Source: Alphaproteobacteria bacterium MarineAlpha5_Bin9 (GTDB taxonomy: Bacteria; Pseudomonadota; Alphaproteobacteria; HIMB59; GCA-002718135). Taken from it: a DNA stretch of 50,806 bases. The notes beneath the pieces are model-generated. The model made no database searches and was not told the DNA's origin. It saw only the letters and a list, made by a program, of their open reading frames with translations. The stretch lies in NCBI GenBank assembly GCA_002937895.1, contig PTKV01000001.1:68057-118862 (forward strand), given 5' to 3'. Below, piece after piece: positions 38,233-46,777 of the stretch (its first letter is position 1; each line of letters starts with the position of its first letter). Both the position numbers and the translations under genes were made by a program.

Positions 38233-39597
38233 ATGAAAATGAAAGAAAAAAAATATGACGTTGTTAAAGGTGAGGTTTTAGTAGGATCTGCATTATTAAA
38301 AAAATCAAAATCAAAGTTTCCTGACAGAGTTCAATATATGCTAGATAATATGCATCATAATAAAGCATATATAAATTATAAAGAAAAAAATAATAAAATT
38401 AAAAAAGATTGCCTAGATGATTTTAAAAAAAAATACAAAAAATATAGAATTGATTGGGAAAGCCAACCTTCAAACTGCATTGGTAATAAATATAATTTTA
38501 CAAAATTAATTGAAGAAGATATTAGGCCCTTATGTGTTGACATTGAAACTGCTGCTATATGTGATTTAGCCTGCCCTTTTTGCTTTAGAGAGTTTACAAC
38601 AACACCTGATAAAATTATTAATGAGGAATTCTGTTATAATATTATAGATCAAGTTGCTGATTTAAAAATTCCAAGCATAAAATTTAATTGGAGGGGTGAG
38701 CCTCTTTTACACCCAAAACTTCCTAACTTTATTAAATATGCAAAAGAAAAAGGAATTTTAGAAACAATTATTAATACTAATGCAACTAATTTAAATACAA
38801 AAACTTCAGAAAAATTAATAAAAGCAGGCCTTGATTTCATTATTTATTCTTTTGATGGCGGCTCAAAAGAAACGTATGAAAAAATGCGTCCAGGAAGGTT
38901 TAAAAAAAATACTTTTGACCACGTATATGAAAATATAAAAAATTTTAAAATTATTAGAGATAAAATTGGCTCAAAACTACCTTATACAAAAATCCAAATG
39001 ATACTAACTAAGGATACTTTTGGTGAACAAGAAAGTTTTTTTGATTTATTTACTGATTATGTAGATGATGTTAGTTTAAGTCAATATACTGAGAGAGGTG
39101 GAAAACTTTCAGATTTAGATGAAGATGGACTATCGCAATACTACCATGAATTAAAAATAAATAATTTAAATCCTGGAACTCCCTACATGCGAGACGCTTT
39201 TGGAAATTTAAAAATATCTAGGGGCCGAAAACCATGTGAGCAACCTTTTCAAAGAATTTTGATAACATATGAGGGTCGAGTTGCTATGTGTTGCTATGAC
39301 TGGGGAGCAACATACCCAGTTGGATATATGGACGAAACTGCATACAAAAGTACAAAAGACTACGAAGATGTTATGAATAAAGTAAAAGAAAATAAAAAAG
39401 GTTTTGAACTTTTATCAAATATTAAAATGCCAAAAATACACAATGATCCCGAAAAAACTGTAAGCACACTAAAGGAAATTTGGTATGGAAATGAGATAAA
39501 CAAAGTTAGAAATATGCATATTAAAAATGAAGGAGAAAAAGTTTCAATATGCAAACATTGCTCCTTTAAAGATGTGTATGATTGGATTGAAAAATAA
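38233..39597 (+). CDS. Radical SAM/SPASM domain protein
   Basis: A 454-residue radical SAM enzyme. The cluster-binding motif Cys110-x3-Cys114-x2-Cys117 (CDLACPFC) is canonical, with the GEP motif in FNWRGEPLLHP near residue 154. A C-terminal SPASM-like auxiliary site is suggested by Cys335, Cys353-Cys354 (RVAMCCYDWG), and Cys440-x2-Cys443. The first 95 residues are lysine-rich with no recognised domain. Such enzymes modify peptides or sugars through a 5'-deoxyadenosyl radical. Its position between two NeuB genes points to sugar-acid or glycan chemistry rather than peptide maturation; no precursor peptide gene is present. Substrate unknown. Confidence 0.85.
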   Translation: MKMKEKKYDVVKGEVLVGSALLKKSKSKFPDRVQYMLDNMHHNKAYINYKEKNNKIKKDCLDDFKKKYKKYRIDWESQPSNCIGNKYNFTKLIEEDIRPLCVDIETAAICDLACPFCFREFTTTPDKIINEEFCYNIIDQVADLKIPSIKFNWRGEPLLHPKLPNFIKYAKEKGILETIINTNATNLNTKTSEKLIKAGLDFIIYSFDGGSKETYEKMRPGRFKKNTFDHVYENIKNFKIIRDKIGSKLPYTKIQMILTKDTFGEQESFFDLFTDYVDDVSLSQYTERGGKLSDLDEDGLSQYYHELKINNLNPGTPYMRDAFGNLKISRGRKPCEQPFQRILITYEGRVAMCCYDWGATYPVGYMDETAYKSTKDYEDVMNKVKENKKGFELLSNIKMPKIHNDPEKTVSTLKEIWYGNEINKVRNMHIKNEGEKVSICKHCSFKDVYDWIEK

Positions 39598-39607
39598 TAA
39601 AAATTGA

Positions 39608-40618
39608 ATGAATTTTTTTTCTAAACACCTTCCTTATGTAATTGCTGAAATAGCTTCAGCACATCAAGGAAGAGTAAGCTCTGCAATAAAATTAGTTAGA
39701 TCAATTAATAAAAGCAAAGCAGATGCAGTTAAATTTCAAATATTCAATACTGAAAAATTAATCTCAAAAAAAAATTCTAATTTTAAAAATTTCAAAAAAT
39801 TAGAAATAAAGTATGAGGATTGGGAAAAAGTATTTAAAGAAACAAAATCAATTAACAAAGATTTTATCGTAGAGGCTTTTGATATTGAAAGTCTTAAATT
39901 TTCTTTAAAATTAAAAAAAATTAAAGCATTTAAAATCCCTGCCACATGCATTCATGATTTAAAATACTTAAAATTGATAAGAAAAACTAAGAAGCCTCTT
40001 ATACTGTCTGTTGGAGGTGCTTATTTTAATGAAATTAAATTTGCTTATAGAATATTAAACAAACACTCACAAAACCTTGTACTAATGTGTGGCTTCCAGA
40101 ACTTTCCAACTAAAATAAGCGACATGAAACTTAGTCAATTAGTTTATTTAAAAAAATACTTTAAATGTGATGTAGGATATGCGGATCACACTAGTTCTAA
40201 TGACTTTAATATGTCTATTTGTTTACCAGTTTTAGCAGTAGGATTAGGAGCTTCAATTATTGAAAAACATGTAACTTTAAACAGAAAAAGGCAAGGTAGT
40301 GACTATTATTCAGCTTTAAATCCTAATGAATTTATTAATTTTGTTAAAACTCTTAAAAAAACTAAATCATCTATTGGCAATACAAAATCATGGAATTTAA
40401 ATGATGCTGAAAAAAAATATAATAAATTTAATAAAAGATATGCGGTTGCTAAATTTGACTTAAAATCAAACAGTTTAATTAGCAAAAAAAATATATGTTT
40501 TAAAAGAACTAATTTGATTGGAGTAACAGAAAACAATATTAATAAAATTATTGGGAAAAAACTTAAAAAGAATAAAAAGTTTGATGAAATTATTTTACCT
40601 AAAGAATTAAAATCTTAA
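39608..40618 (+). CDS. Divergent NeuB-type synthase (copy 2)
   Basis: A 336-residue paralogue of the synthase two genes upstream. The barrel motifs are retained but altered: AEIASAHQG (13-21), VKFQIF (41-46), metal ligands His194 (ADHT) and His221 (EKHVT), and GSDYYSALNP (230-239). The segment equivalent to STPFD is VEAFD, and the position that is Glu in Neisseria NeuB (GSGE) reads PATC. A short SAF-like domain follows (about 275-330). It may use a different sugar from copy 1 or have changed catalysis. The stop overlaps the cytidylyltransferase start by one base, so expression is coupled. Confidence 0.85.
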   Translation: MNFFSKHLPYVIAEIASAHQGRVSSAIKLVRSINKSKADAVKFQIFNTEKLISKKNSNFKNFKKLEIKYEDWEKVFKETKSINKDFIVEAFDIESLKFSLKLKKIKAFKIPATCIHDLKYLKLIRKTKKPLILSVGGAYFNEIKFAYRILNKHSQNLVLMCGFQNFPTKISDMKLSQLVYLKKYFKCDVGYADHTSSNDFNMSICLPVLAVGLGASIIEKHVTLNRKRQGSDYYSALNPNEFINFVKTLKKTKSSIGNTKSWNLNDAEKKYNKFNKRYAVAKFDLKSNSLISKKNICFKRTNLIGVTENNINKIIGKKLKKNKKFDEIILPKELKS

Positions 40619-41373
40619 TGATAAAAACAGTTATACTTGTTGCTGTTAGATTAAAATCCAATAGATTAAATAAAAAAGCTTTAATAGATCTGGGCAATAA
40701 ACCACTTCTAATACAACTTTCAGATAGAGTTAAAAAATCTAAACTTGCTACAGATTTAGTTTTATGCACCTCAACAAGCCATGAGGATGATCAAATAGAA
40801 AAATTAGCGAATGAAAATAAAATTAAGATTTTTAGAGGATCAGAAAATGATGTCATGTCTAGATTCATAAAAGTTGGAAAGGAATTAGGTGCAAAAAACA
40901 TTGTTAGAGTAACTGGAGATAATCCATTAACTGACCCAGAAGTAATAGATTATTTAATAAATATTCATAATAAAAATAAAAATGAATACACTTACTGTGA
41001 TAATATACCTATTGGAACACGATCAGAAATTATAGACACAAACATGCTCTCTAAATGTTATGAGCTTATTCAAGATAGAAACTCTTCTGAATACATGACA
41101 TGGATGTTAAATAGGCCTGATTATTTTAAAACTGAAATTATTAAACATCCAAATAATAAGATTTCTCGTCCTGAGCTTTCATTTACAATTGATTATCCTG
41201 AAGATCATTTATGTGTAAATGAAATCTATAAACATTTTCAATCAAACTTGCCTTCTTTAGAAAAAATTATTGAGTGGGTAGATCTTAACCCTAATTTAAT
41301 TCACAGATTAAAAATTAAAGAAAATAAAAAAAAGCCCGAGGATGCAAATTGGAAATTTAAAAAAGACCTTTAA
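40618..41373 (+). CDS. SpsF/NeuA-like cytidylyltransferase
   Basis: A 251-residue nucleotidyltransferase of the SpsF group (COG1861 type), related to CMP-sialic acid and CMP-KDO synthetases. VAVRLKSNRLNKKALIDLGNKPLL at the start is the nucleotide-binding region, followed by FRGSENDVMSRF near residue 80 and RVTGDNPLTDPEVIDY near 100, holding the metal-binding Asp. TIDYPEDHLCVNEIY near 195 is typical of SpsF. It would activate the acid made by one or both NeuB proteins with CMP. It ends the cassette. Confidence 0.85.
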   Translation: MIKTVILVAVRLKSNRLNKKALIDLGNKPLLIQLSDRVKKSKLATDLVLCTSTSHEDDQIEKLANENKIKIFRGSENDVMSRFIKVGKELGAKNIVRVTGDNPLTDPEVIDYLINIHNKNKNEYTYCDNIPIGTRSEIIDTNMLSKCYELIQDRNSSEYMTWMLNRPDYFKTEIIKHPNNKISRPELSFTIDYPEDHLCVNEIYKHFQSNLPSLEKIIEWVDLNPNLIHRLKIKENKKKPEDANWKFKKDL

Positions 41374-41432
41374 AATTATTAATCACAATAAAAAAAATTA
41401 ATAAAATAATCTCTTGCTTTTAAATTCTGAAA

Positions 41433-42302
41433 CTAGAATAATTTTTTTTTAGAATCATTAAATTTTTTTAAGTTTTCTTGAGTATAACTAGAATAGTCAA
41501 CATTGATTTTTGAGTATATTTCTGAAACCATACTCCACATAGTCTCTCTTAAAAGAGAAGCACATTTCATTCCATAAAATTGATTTAAAAGTTGAGAATT
41601 TATTTTTTCTTGAAAATAATTTTCTAATAAATAGATTTCTTGTTTGTGATCAAAATTATTGTTTGAGGCAAGGCCACCCAAATCAAACAATGCACAATTA
41701 TATCCAGCATATTCCCAATCAATTAACCAAATTTTTTTTCCATCATAAATAAAATTGCCTGATAACAAATCATTATGTCCAAAAATTATTTTATGGGGAG
41801 AAGTAATTTTTTCTAGTTTATCACAATCTTTAAGTAGGTCATTTTGCAAACTTAAATATTTGCTATTATTACTTGATAAATATTTCGAATAATTTCTTAT
41901 TATATGAAAAACCCAAAACATAAATGCAATACCGTTTAATTTTTTGGGAATTAATTCATGGGTTGATCGAATTATCTTAATAATTTCATCTATGTTGGTT
42001 TTAATGGTATCGGGTGTTAAAACTTTACCTTCTATATATTCTAAAACTAAAACTCCCTCAGATGAATAAACAACATTTGGACTAATATTTAAAGAGTTTG
42101 CAACTTTACTTGAAATAATTTCATTTGATCTTTGAATAAAATGTTCTGGAATATCTTTTCCTAACCTTACAACAACTTTTTTTTCTAGATCTTTTACTAG
42201 ATAATTAAAATTGGTCATACCACCTTCAAGGCTATTAATATTTATTTTTCCTTTCCAAATTGGTAGGGAGTGTATTATCTTCAAATTTGCATTTTCCATC
42301 AT
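41433..42302 (-). CDS. Choline/aminoglycoside kinase-like phosphotransferase
   Basis: A 289-residue kinase of the choline kinase/APH fold. LEGGMTNFNYLV near residue 25 is the nucleotide loop, IIFGHNDLLSGNFIYD near 170 the catalytic loop, and WLIDWEYAGYNCALFDLGGLA near 193 the metal-binding segment; WEYAGYN resembles choline and ethanolamine kinases. It could phosphorylate choline or a related alcohol. The phosphatidylcholine synthase in this window uses choline directly, so a role in that route is not required. It is convergent with the glycan cassette. Confidence 0.75.
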   Translation of the reverse strand: MMENANLKIIHSLPIWKGKININSLEGGMTNFNYLVKDLEKKVVVRLGKDIPEHFIQRSNEIISSKVANSLNISPNVVYSSEGVLVLEYIEGKVLTPDTIKTNIDEIIKIIRSTHELIPKKLNGIAFMFWVFHIIRNYSKYLSSNNSKYLSLQNDLLKDCDKLEKITSPHKIIFGHNDLLSGNFIYDGKKIWLIDWEYAGYNCALFDLGGLASNNNFDHKQEIYLLENYFQEKINSQLLNQFYGMKCASLLRETMWSMVSEIYSKINVDYSSYTQENLKKFNDSKKKLF

Positions 42303-42335
42303 GTTTTATTATATCAAAAGTATACAATTATTGGA

Positions 42336-42929
42336 CTATTTTTTAACCCACTTAATGCAATCTTCTAATCTATCATCACCCCAAAAAACTTCCCCTTCAT
42401 AAATAAATGTTGGACTTCCAAATATTTTTTTACTTTTAGCTGCTTCAGTTTGTGAATAATATTTTTCAGAATTTTTTTTTGTATTAGCTAAATTTATAAT
42501 TTCTTCAGTATTTAAGTTTAATTCTGATAAAGTTTCAGAAAGATTTGGCTCCATGGCTGGTTCTTTTCCTTCTGTAAACCACTTAGAATATGTTTTTCTA
42601 ACATATTCAATGCCCCATTCTTCTTCCATTCCTAAAACTGCAATTTTGTTAGCTAAATCAAAATCTTTTAAAGGATAGGGTGCTGGAACTTTTGCATTGA
42701 ATCCATAGAATTGGGCTCTTCTTTCAATATCTCTCCACATATAATCTGATTTGTTCTTTTTTAGTGGGGGGGTAAAAGGAATATTTTCCATCTCTATCAT
42801 AATTTGTCTAACACTAAACGGATTCCAGATAAATTTAACATTATGATCTCTTTCAATATTCAATATTCTCTCTACAGATAAATATGTATAAGTACTGCCG
42901 ATAGAAAACCAGAATTCGATATTAATCAT
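42336..42929 (-). CDS. 2-hydroxychromene-2-carboxylate isomerase family protein
   Basis: A 197-residue DsbA-fold protein of the kappa-class GST/HCCA isomerase family. MINIEFWFSIGSTYTYLSVERI places a serine where DsbA has its first cysteine, NPFSVRQI follows at about residue 36, and GSPTFIYEGEVFWGDDRLE near the C-terminus is the family hallmark. No naphthalene degradation genes are nearby, so the true substrate is unknown; a glutathione-dependent isomerase or oxidoreductase role is most likely. Confidence 0.88.
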   Translation of the reverse strand: MINIEFWFSIGSTYTYLSVERILNIERDHNVKFIWNPFSVRQIMIEMENIPFTPPLKKNKSDYMWRDIERRAQFYGFNAKVPAPYPLKDFDLANKIAVLGMEEEWGIEYVRKTYSKWFTEGKEPAMEPNLSETLSELNLNTEEIINLANTKKNSEKYYSQTEAAKSKKIFGSPTFIYEGEVFWGDDRLEDCIKWVKK

Positions 42930-42984
42930 AATAATGAGATTATATTATTTAAAAATATTTTTGTTAAATAATAATTAATTAACA

Positions 42985-43392
42985 TTATTTAGAATATCTT
43001 GAAAATCGCGGCAATTTTGGATCAAGCCTATAGTAATCAAGCTTGCCAATAGTAAAAATATTGCAATAGGTTTTAAGCTTAGTAGGATTATTAAACATTC
43101 CTGCAGAGATACTAATAGTTTTACTGCCTTTTCTTAAATAAAAAATACTTGCCCCACATTTATTACAAAAGCCTCTTTTCGCAATTTTAGATGATTTATA
43201 CCATTTAAGGGTATTTTTATTAATAAATTTAATATTAGCTTTTAAACATGAAGTATAAGAAGCAAAATTTCCATGAGTTTTCATACACTGAGAACAGTGG
43301 CAATTATTAACATGTCGGAGTTTACCATTTATTAATAACTTGATTCCTCCACATAAACACCTTGCAATTTTTGAAGTTTTATTTTTTTTCAT
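42985..43392 (-). CDS. GFA domain protein
   Basis: A 135-residue protein of the GFA/CENP-V family (named after a glutathione-dependent formaldehyde-activating enzyme). Zinc-binding cysteines are seen in CLCGGIKLLI (residues 12-14), CHCSQCMKTHG near 32-37, and FCNKCGASIFY near 75-78. Most family members are of unproven function; some bind glutathione adducts. It sits 20 bases upstream of the methyltransferase gene in a minus-strand group and may share a transcript with it. Confidence 0.85.
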   Translation of the reverse strand: MKKNKTSKIARCLCGGIKLLINGKLRHVNNCHCSQCMKTHGNFASYTSCLKANIKFINKNTLKWYKSSKIAKRGFCNKCGASIFYLRKGSKTISISAGMFNNPTKLKTYCNIFTIGKLDYYRLDPKLPRFSRYSK

Positions 43393-43412
43393 TTAAATAA
43401 TTATAATTTAAA

Positions 43413-44039
43413 TTATTTAAATTTTTTTAATAAAACAATATAAATTTTAATTTTTTTTGAAAAATCTTTATTATTTGGTAAATAATTTATAGGTTTGGAT
43501 TTATAAATAATTTTAAACTTCTCAGAAAAATTTTCTAGAACTGTATAAAGTTTGAATTTATTCCATAAATCTATTCTTTGAGTAAAAATAAAGTAGCCGT
43601 TATGAGTTAAATAAGAAAACACTAATTCAAATAGTCTATCATGTTTTTTGCAATATGTCATTGAACCAATCATGGAAACAATATCATAATAATTTTTTGA
43701 GTTGTGGTTACTTTCAAAACTTTTTTTTATAAGCTTTCGATAAATATTTTTTTTTCTCGCCAAATTTAAACTTTTTATAGATATATCTGAGCCATCAATT
43801 TTTACACTAGAAAAACGTTTGATCATTTCCTCACCAAAAAAACCTGTGCCACATGCCAAATCTAGTATTCTTTCCGGCTTTAATTTTATTTTCTGCGCTA
43901 AAATATTTACACATTTTTTAGGAGCTTGATAATTCCACCTGTTTAATGTTTTTTCATAATAACCAGACCAATTATCATAATAATTTTCTGTAATTTTTTT
44001 ATTACCAATCCCATCAACAAGAGAATTCTTTTTAATCAT
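43413..44039 (-). CDS. Class I SAM-dependent methyltransferase
   Basis: A 208-residue methyltransferase. YYDNWSGYYEKTLNRWNY near residue 20 resembles the N-terminus of ubiquinone/small-molecule methyltransferases, ILDLACGTGFFGEEM near 59 is motif I, DGSDIS near 80 binds SAM ribose, and YDIVSMIGSMTYC near 118 is the motif IV region. The substrate cannot be told. It lies six bases after the MFS transporter gene on the same strand, so the two may handle the same compound. Confidence 0.8.
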   Translation of the reverse strand: MIKKNSLVDGIGNKKITENYYDNWSGYYEKTLNRWNYQAPKKCVNILAQKIKLKPERILDLACGTGFFGEEMIKRFSSVKIDGSDISIKSLNLARKKNIYRKLIKKSFESNHNSKNYYDIVSMIGSMTYCKKHDRLFELVFSYLTHNGYFIFTQRIDLWNKFKLYTVLENFSEKFKIIYKSKPINYLPNNKDFSKKIKIYIVLLKKFK

Positions 44040-44045
44040 CTTCTT

Positions 44046-45275
44046 TTATTTTATTGCAATATATGCAAGAAATGTTGAAAAAATGATAATTAACAAACTT
44101 ATTAAGCATAAAGTAAAAACCCCGAAACCAAGATCTATAGAAAATCCAAATATCAAAGGAGATAATGCACTAGCAAAAACAGCGCTGGCGTGTAAAATTC
44201 CCTTTATTGTTCCCAAACTTTCTAAATCATATAATTCTGCCCAGAGTGATCCAATTATTGGAAAACTTATTCCCATATGAAAACCAAATAAAGAAAGATA
44301 AAAAAATAAAAATACATAATCATTAAAAGTTAACAATATTAATATTCCAAAAAATAAAGGAATGTGAGTTAAAATTACAATTTTTTTTGTATTAAATTTG
44401 TCAATAATCGGTCCTCCAACAAACAATCCCGCTATAGAAAATATTCCCAAAAAAACAAATCCAGTTGCTAACAGCGACATTGTCCATCCTTTTTGGTTAA
44501 TTATAAAAACCTGATGAAACATAAGACCTGTGCTTATAAATGGTGCTGCTATTGATGTTGGTAAATATAAATAAAATTTTTTATCTGATAAAATATCTAA
44601 AATTTTTAATTTTTTATTATTTTCTGATATTTTATTTTTTTTTAAAAATAAAAAATGCCTTTCTTTTTGATCATTTAGCAAAAAGAAAAGAAGTGGTAAG
44701 AAAATAAACAAAATTGTAGTCCCTGCTATAATCCATACTAAACTCCAAGTAAAAACTTTTAATAAAGTTACTGTTAGTATTGGTAAAATCATAACACCGA
44801 TTTGACCGCCAAAGGTTGCAAAGGATATAGCCTTTCCTCTATTCTCTTCAAAATATCTTGCCATGGTTGTTTCACCAGCATGGGCCATTGCTCCTTGTCC
44901 AAAAAAACGTAATAAAAATATTATTATAAAAAGAAAAAAAAGAGAATTATTTAAAATATAAAAACTTAAACAAGTTAAAGCCAGACCAAGTGAAATAGAA
45001 AATGAATAAATTCTTAAGTCTACAGTATCAATTAACTTAGCAAAAAACACCAAACATAAAGAGCTAAAAAGAGTGCCTAACGCATAAATTAAACCAAATT
45101 GTCCATCTGATAAATTATAAAAAATTCTAATTTCTTGATTAAATATAGAAATAAAAAAAGTTTGCCCATAGCTTGCAAAAAAAATTATTGAAAAACCATA
45201 AAATAAAAGTTTTGGATCAAATTTAATAAATTTTTTAGGAAAAAAATTTTTTATAGCTGTAAAAAAGAAATTCAT
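44046..45275 (-). CDS. MFS transporter
   Basis: A 409-residue protein with about twelve hydrophobic helices, in the major facilitator pattern: GQFGLIYALGTLFSSLCLVF near residue 60 and a central charged loop (KERHFLFLKKNK) around 210. GETTMARYFEENRGKAISFATFGGQ near 135 resembles monocarboxylate-type permeases. Substrate and direction are unknown. It is divergent from the photolyase gene, with a 50-base intergenic space. Confidence 0.85.
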   Translation of the reverse strand: MNFFFTAIKNFFPKKFIKFDPKLLFYGFSIIFFASYGQTFFISIFNQEIRIFYNLSDGQFGLIYALGTLFSSLCLVFFAKLIDTVDLRIYSFSISLGLALTCLSFYILNNSLFFLFIIIFLLRFFGQGAMAHAGETTMARYFEENRGKAISFATFGGQIGVMILPILTVTLLKVFTWSLVWIIAGTTILFIFLPLLFFLLNDQKERHFLFLKKNKISENNKKLKILDILSDKKFYLYLPTSIAAPFISTGLMFHQVFIINQKGWTMSLLATGFVFLGIFSIAGLFVGGPIIDKFNTKKIVILTHIPLFFGILILLTFNDYVFLFFYLSLFGFHMGISFPIIGSLWAELYDLESLGTIKGILHASAVFASALSPLIFGFSIDLGFGVFTLCLISLLIIIFSTFLAYIAIK

Positions 45276-45325
45276 GAACTATGTATATCTAACAAATAAA
45301 TAATAAATAGAAAATTTTTAAAAAG

Positions 45326-46753
45326 ATGACTAAAAATTCAATTGTTTGGATAAGAGAGGATTTTAGATGTGAAAACAATGAAGCATTGTCATATGCAACA
45401 AACAATCACAGAGCAGTAAGCGCTGTATACATATATAATAGCAAAAAATTTAATAAATTAAGAGAGGCACAAAAGTGGTGGATCTCAAAATCTCTAGATT
45501 ATCTTAAAGGAAACCTGGATCAATTTAATATAAATCTTGAAATCGTATCGGACGAGGAGCTGAATTTTTTTTATAATATTAAAAAATCAAGAGATATTTC
45601 TATTTATTGGAACAAAATATATGAACCTAATGAAATTCTAATAGAAAAAAAAATAATAGTTCATTTTAAAAAGAATTGTATTTTTTATAAAAATTTTAAA
45701 GGAAATGTTTTAAATGAATATACAGAAGTATTAAAAAATGATGGAACTCATTTTAAGGTTTTTACACCTTTTTGGAAAAGTGCAGAAACAGTTTTTTTAA
45801 AAAAAGAAAGAAAGAAAATTATTAAAAATAAAAAATTATTAAAAAAAGTTAATCTATTAAAAAATACTATTTCTACAAAAGATATTCTTCCTAAAAAGAA
45901 ATGGTATAAAAAGTTTGAAAAGTATTGGATACCGTCTGAAAAAAAAGGAAGTGAGATTATTAAGAGTTTGTTAAAAAACAAAATTAAAAAATATAACTAT
46001 TATAGAGATTTACCTGGAATAGAAGGAACTTCAAAATTGTCTCCTTACTTAAAACATGGGCAAGTAAGTATAGAAATTCTTTGGGATAAATGTCAAGAAG
46101 CAAAAGAAGGTGGTTTTAGAAAATTTATAAATGAATTAGGGTGGAGAGAATTTTCATATAATCTAATTAATTCTTTTCCAGAAATGCTCAAAGGAAACTT
46201 AAGAAAAGAATTTGATAATTTTCCTTGGGAAAAAAATAAAAAATTTTTTGATCTTTGGAAAATGGGCATGACCGGCTACCCTATAGTAGATGCTGGTATG
46301 AGAGAATTATATGAAACTGGTTGGATGCATAATAGAATCAGAATGGTTGTTGCTTCTTTTTTGGTAAAACATTTAAGAGTGCATTGGATGGAAGGAGAAA
46401 GATATTTTAGAAACTGTTTATTAGACTTTAACGAGGCTAGCAATATTGCCCAATGGCAATGGGTAGCTGGATGTGGGGCAGATGCAGCACCTTACTTTAG
46501 GATTTTTAATCCCGTTCTCCAGGGAGAAAAATTTGATAAAAATGGGCTTTATACCAAAAAATGGGTTCCAGAATTAAAAAATATTCCAAATAAGTTGCTG
46601 TTTAAACCTTGGGAAATGGATGAAAATAGTCAAAGATATTATAACATAAAACTAGGAAGGGATTATCCGTTTCCAATAGTTAACCATAAAATTGCTAGAG
46701 ATTTGGCTCTTAATGCTTTTAAATCAATTAAAAATATAAACTTTAAGAATTAA
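45326..46753 (+). CDS. phr: Deoxyribodipyrimidine photolyase family protein
   Basis: A 475-residue FAD protein of the photolyase/cryptochrome class I group. IVWIREDFRCENNEALSYA at the start is the antenna-domain entry. The FAD domain shows SKLSPYLKHGQVS near residue 236, ELGWREFSYNL near 271, and the key NIAQWQWVAGCGADAAPYFRIFNP near 373, including the Trp electron-transfer region. It would repair UV cyclobutane dimers with blue light, fitting surface seawater. The DNA methyltransferase gene follows 24 bases later. Confidence 0.92.
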   Translation: MTKNSIVWIREDFRCENNEALSYATNNHRAVSAVYIYNSKKFNKLREAQKWWISKSLDYLKGNLDQFNINLEIVSDEELNFFYNIKKSRDISIYWNKIYEPNEILIEKKIIVHFKKNCIFYKNFKGNVLNEYTEVLKNDGTHFKVFTPFWKSAETVFLKKERKKIIKNKKLLKKVNLLKNTISTKDILPKKKWYKKFEKYWIPSEKKGSEIIKSLLKNKIKKYNYYRDLPGIEGTSKLSPYLKHGQVSIEILWDKCQEAKEGGFRKFINELGWREFSYNLINSFPEMLKGNLRKEFDNFPWEKNKKFFDLWKMGMTGYPIVDAGMRELYETGWMHNRIRMVVASFLVKHLRVHWMEGERYFRNCLLDFNEASNIAQWQWVAGCGADAAPYFRIFNPVLQGEKFDKNGLYTKKWVPELKNIPNKLLFKPWEMDENSQRYYNIKLGRDYPFPIVNHKIARDLALNAFKSIKNINFKN

Positions 46754-46777
46754 ATTAAAATAGTTAGAAGATTAATA

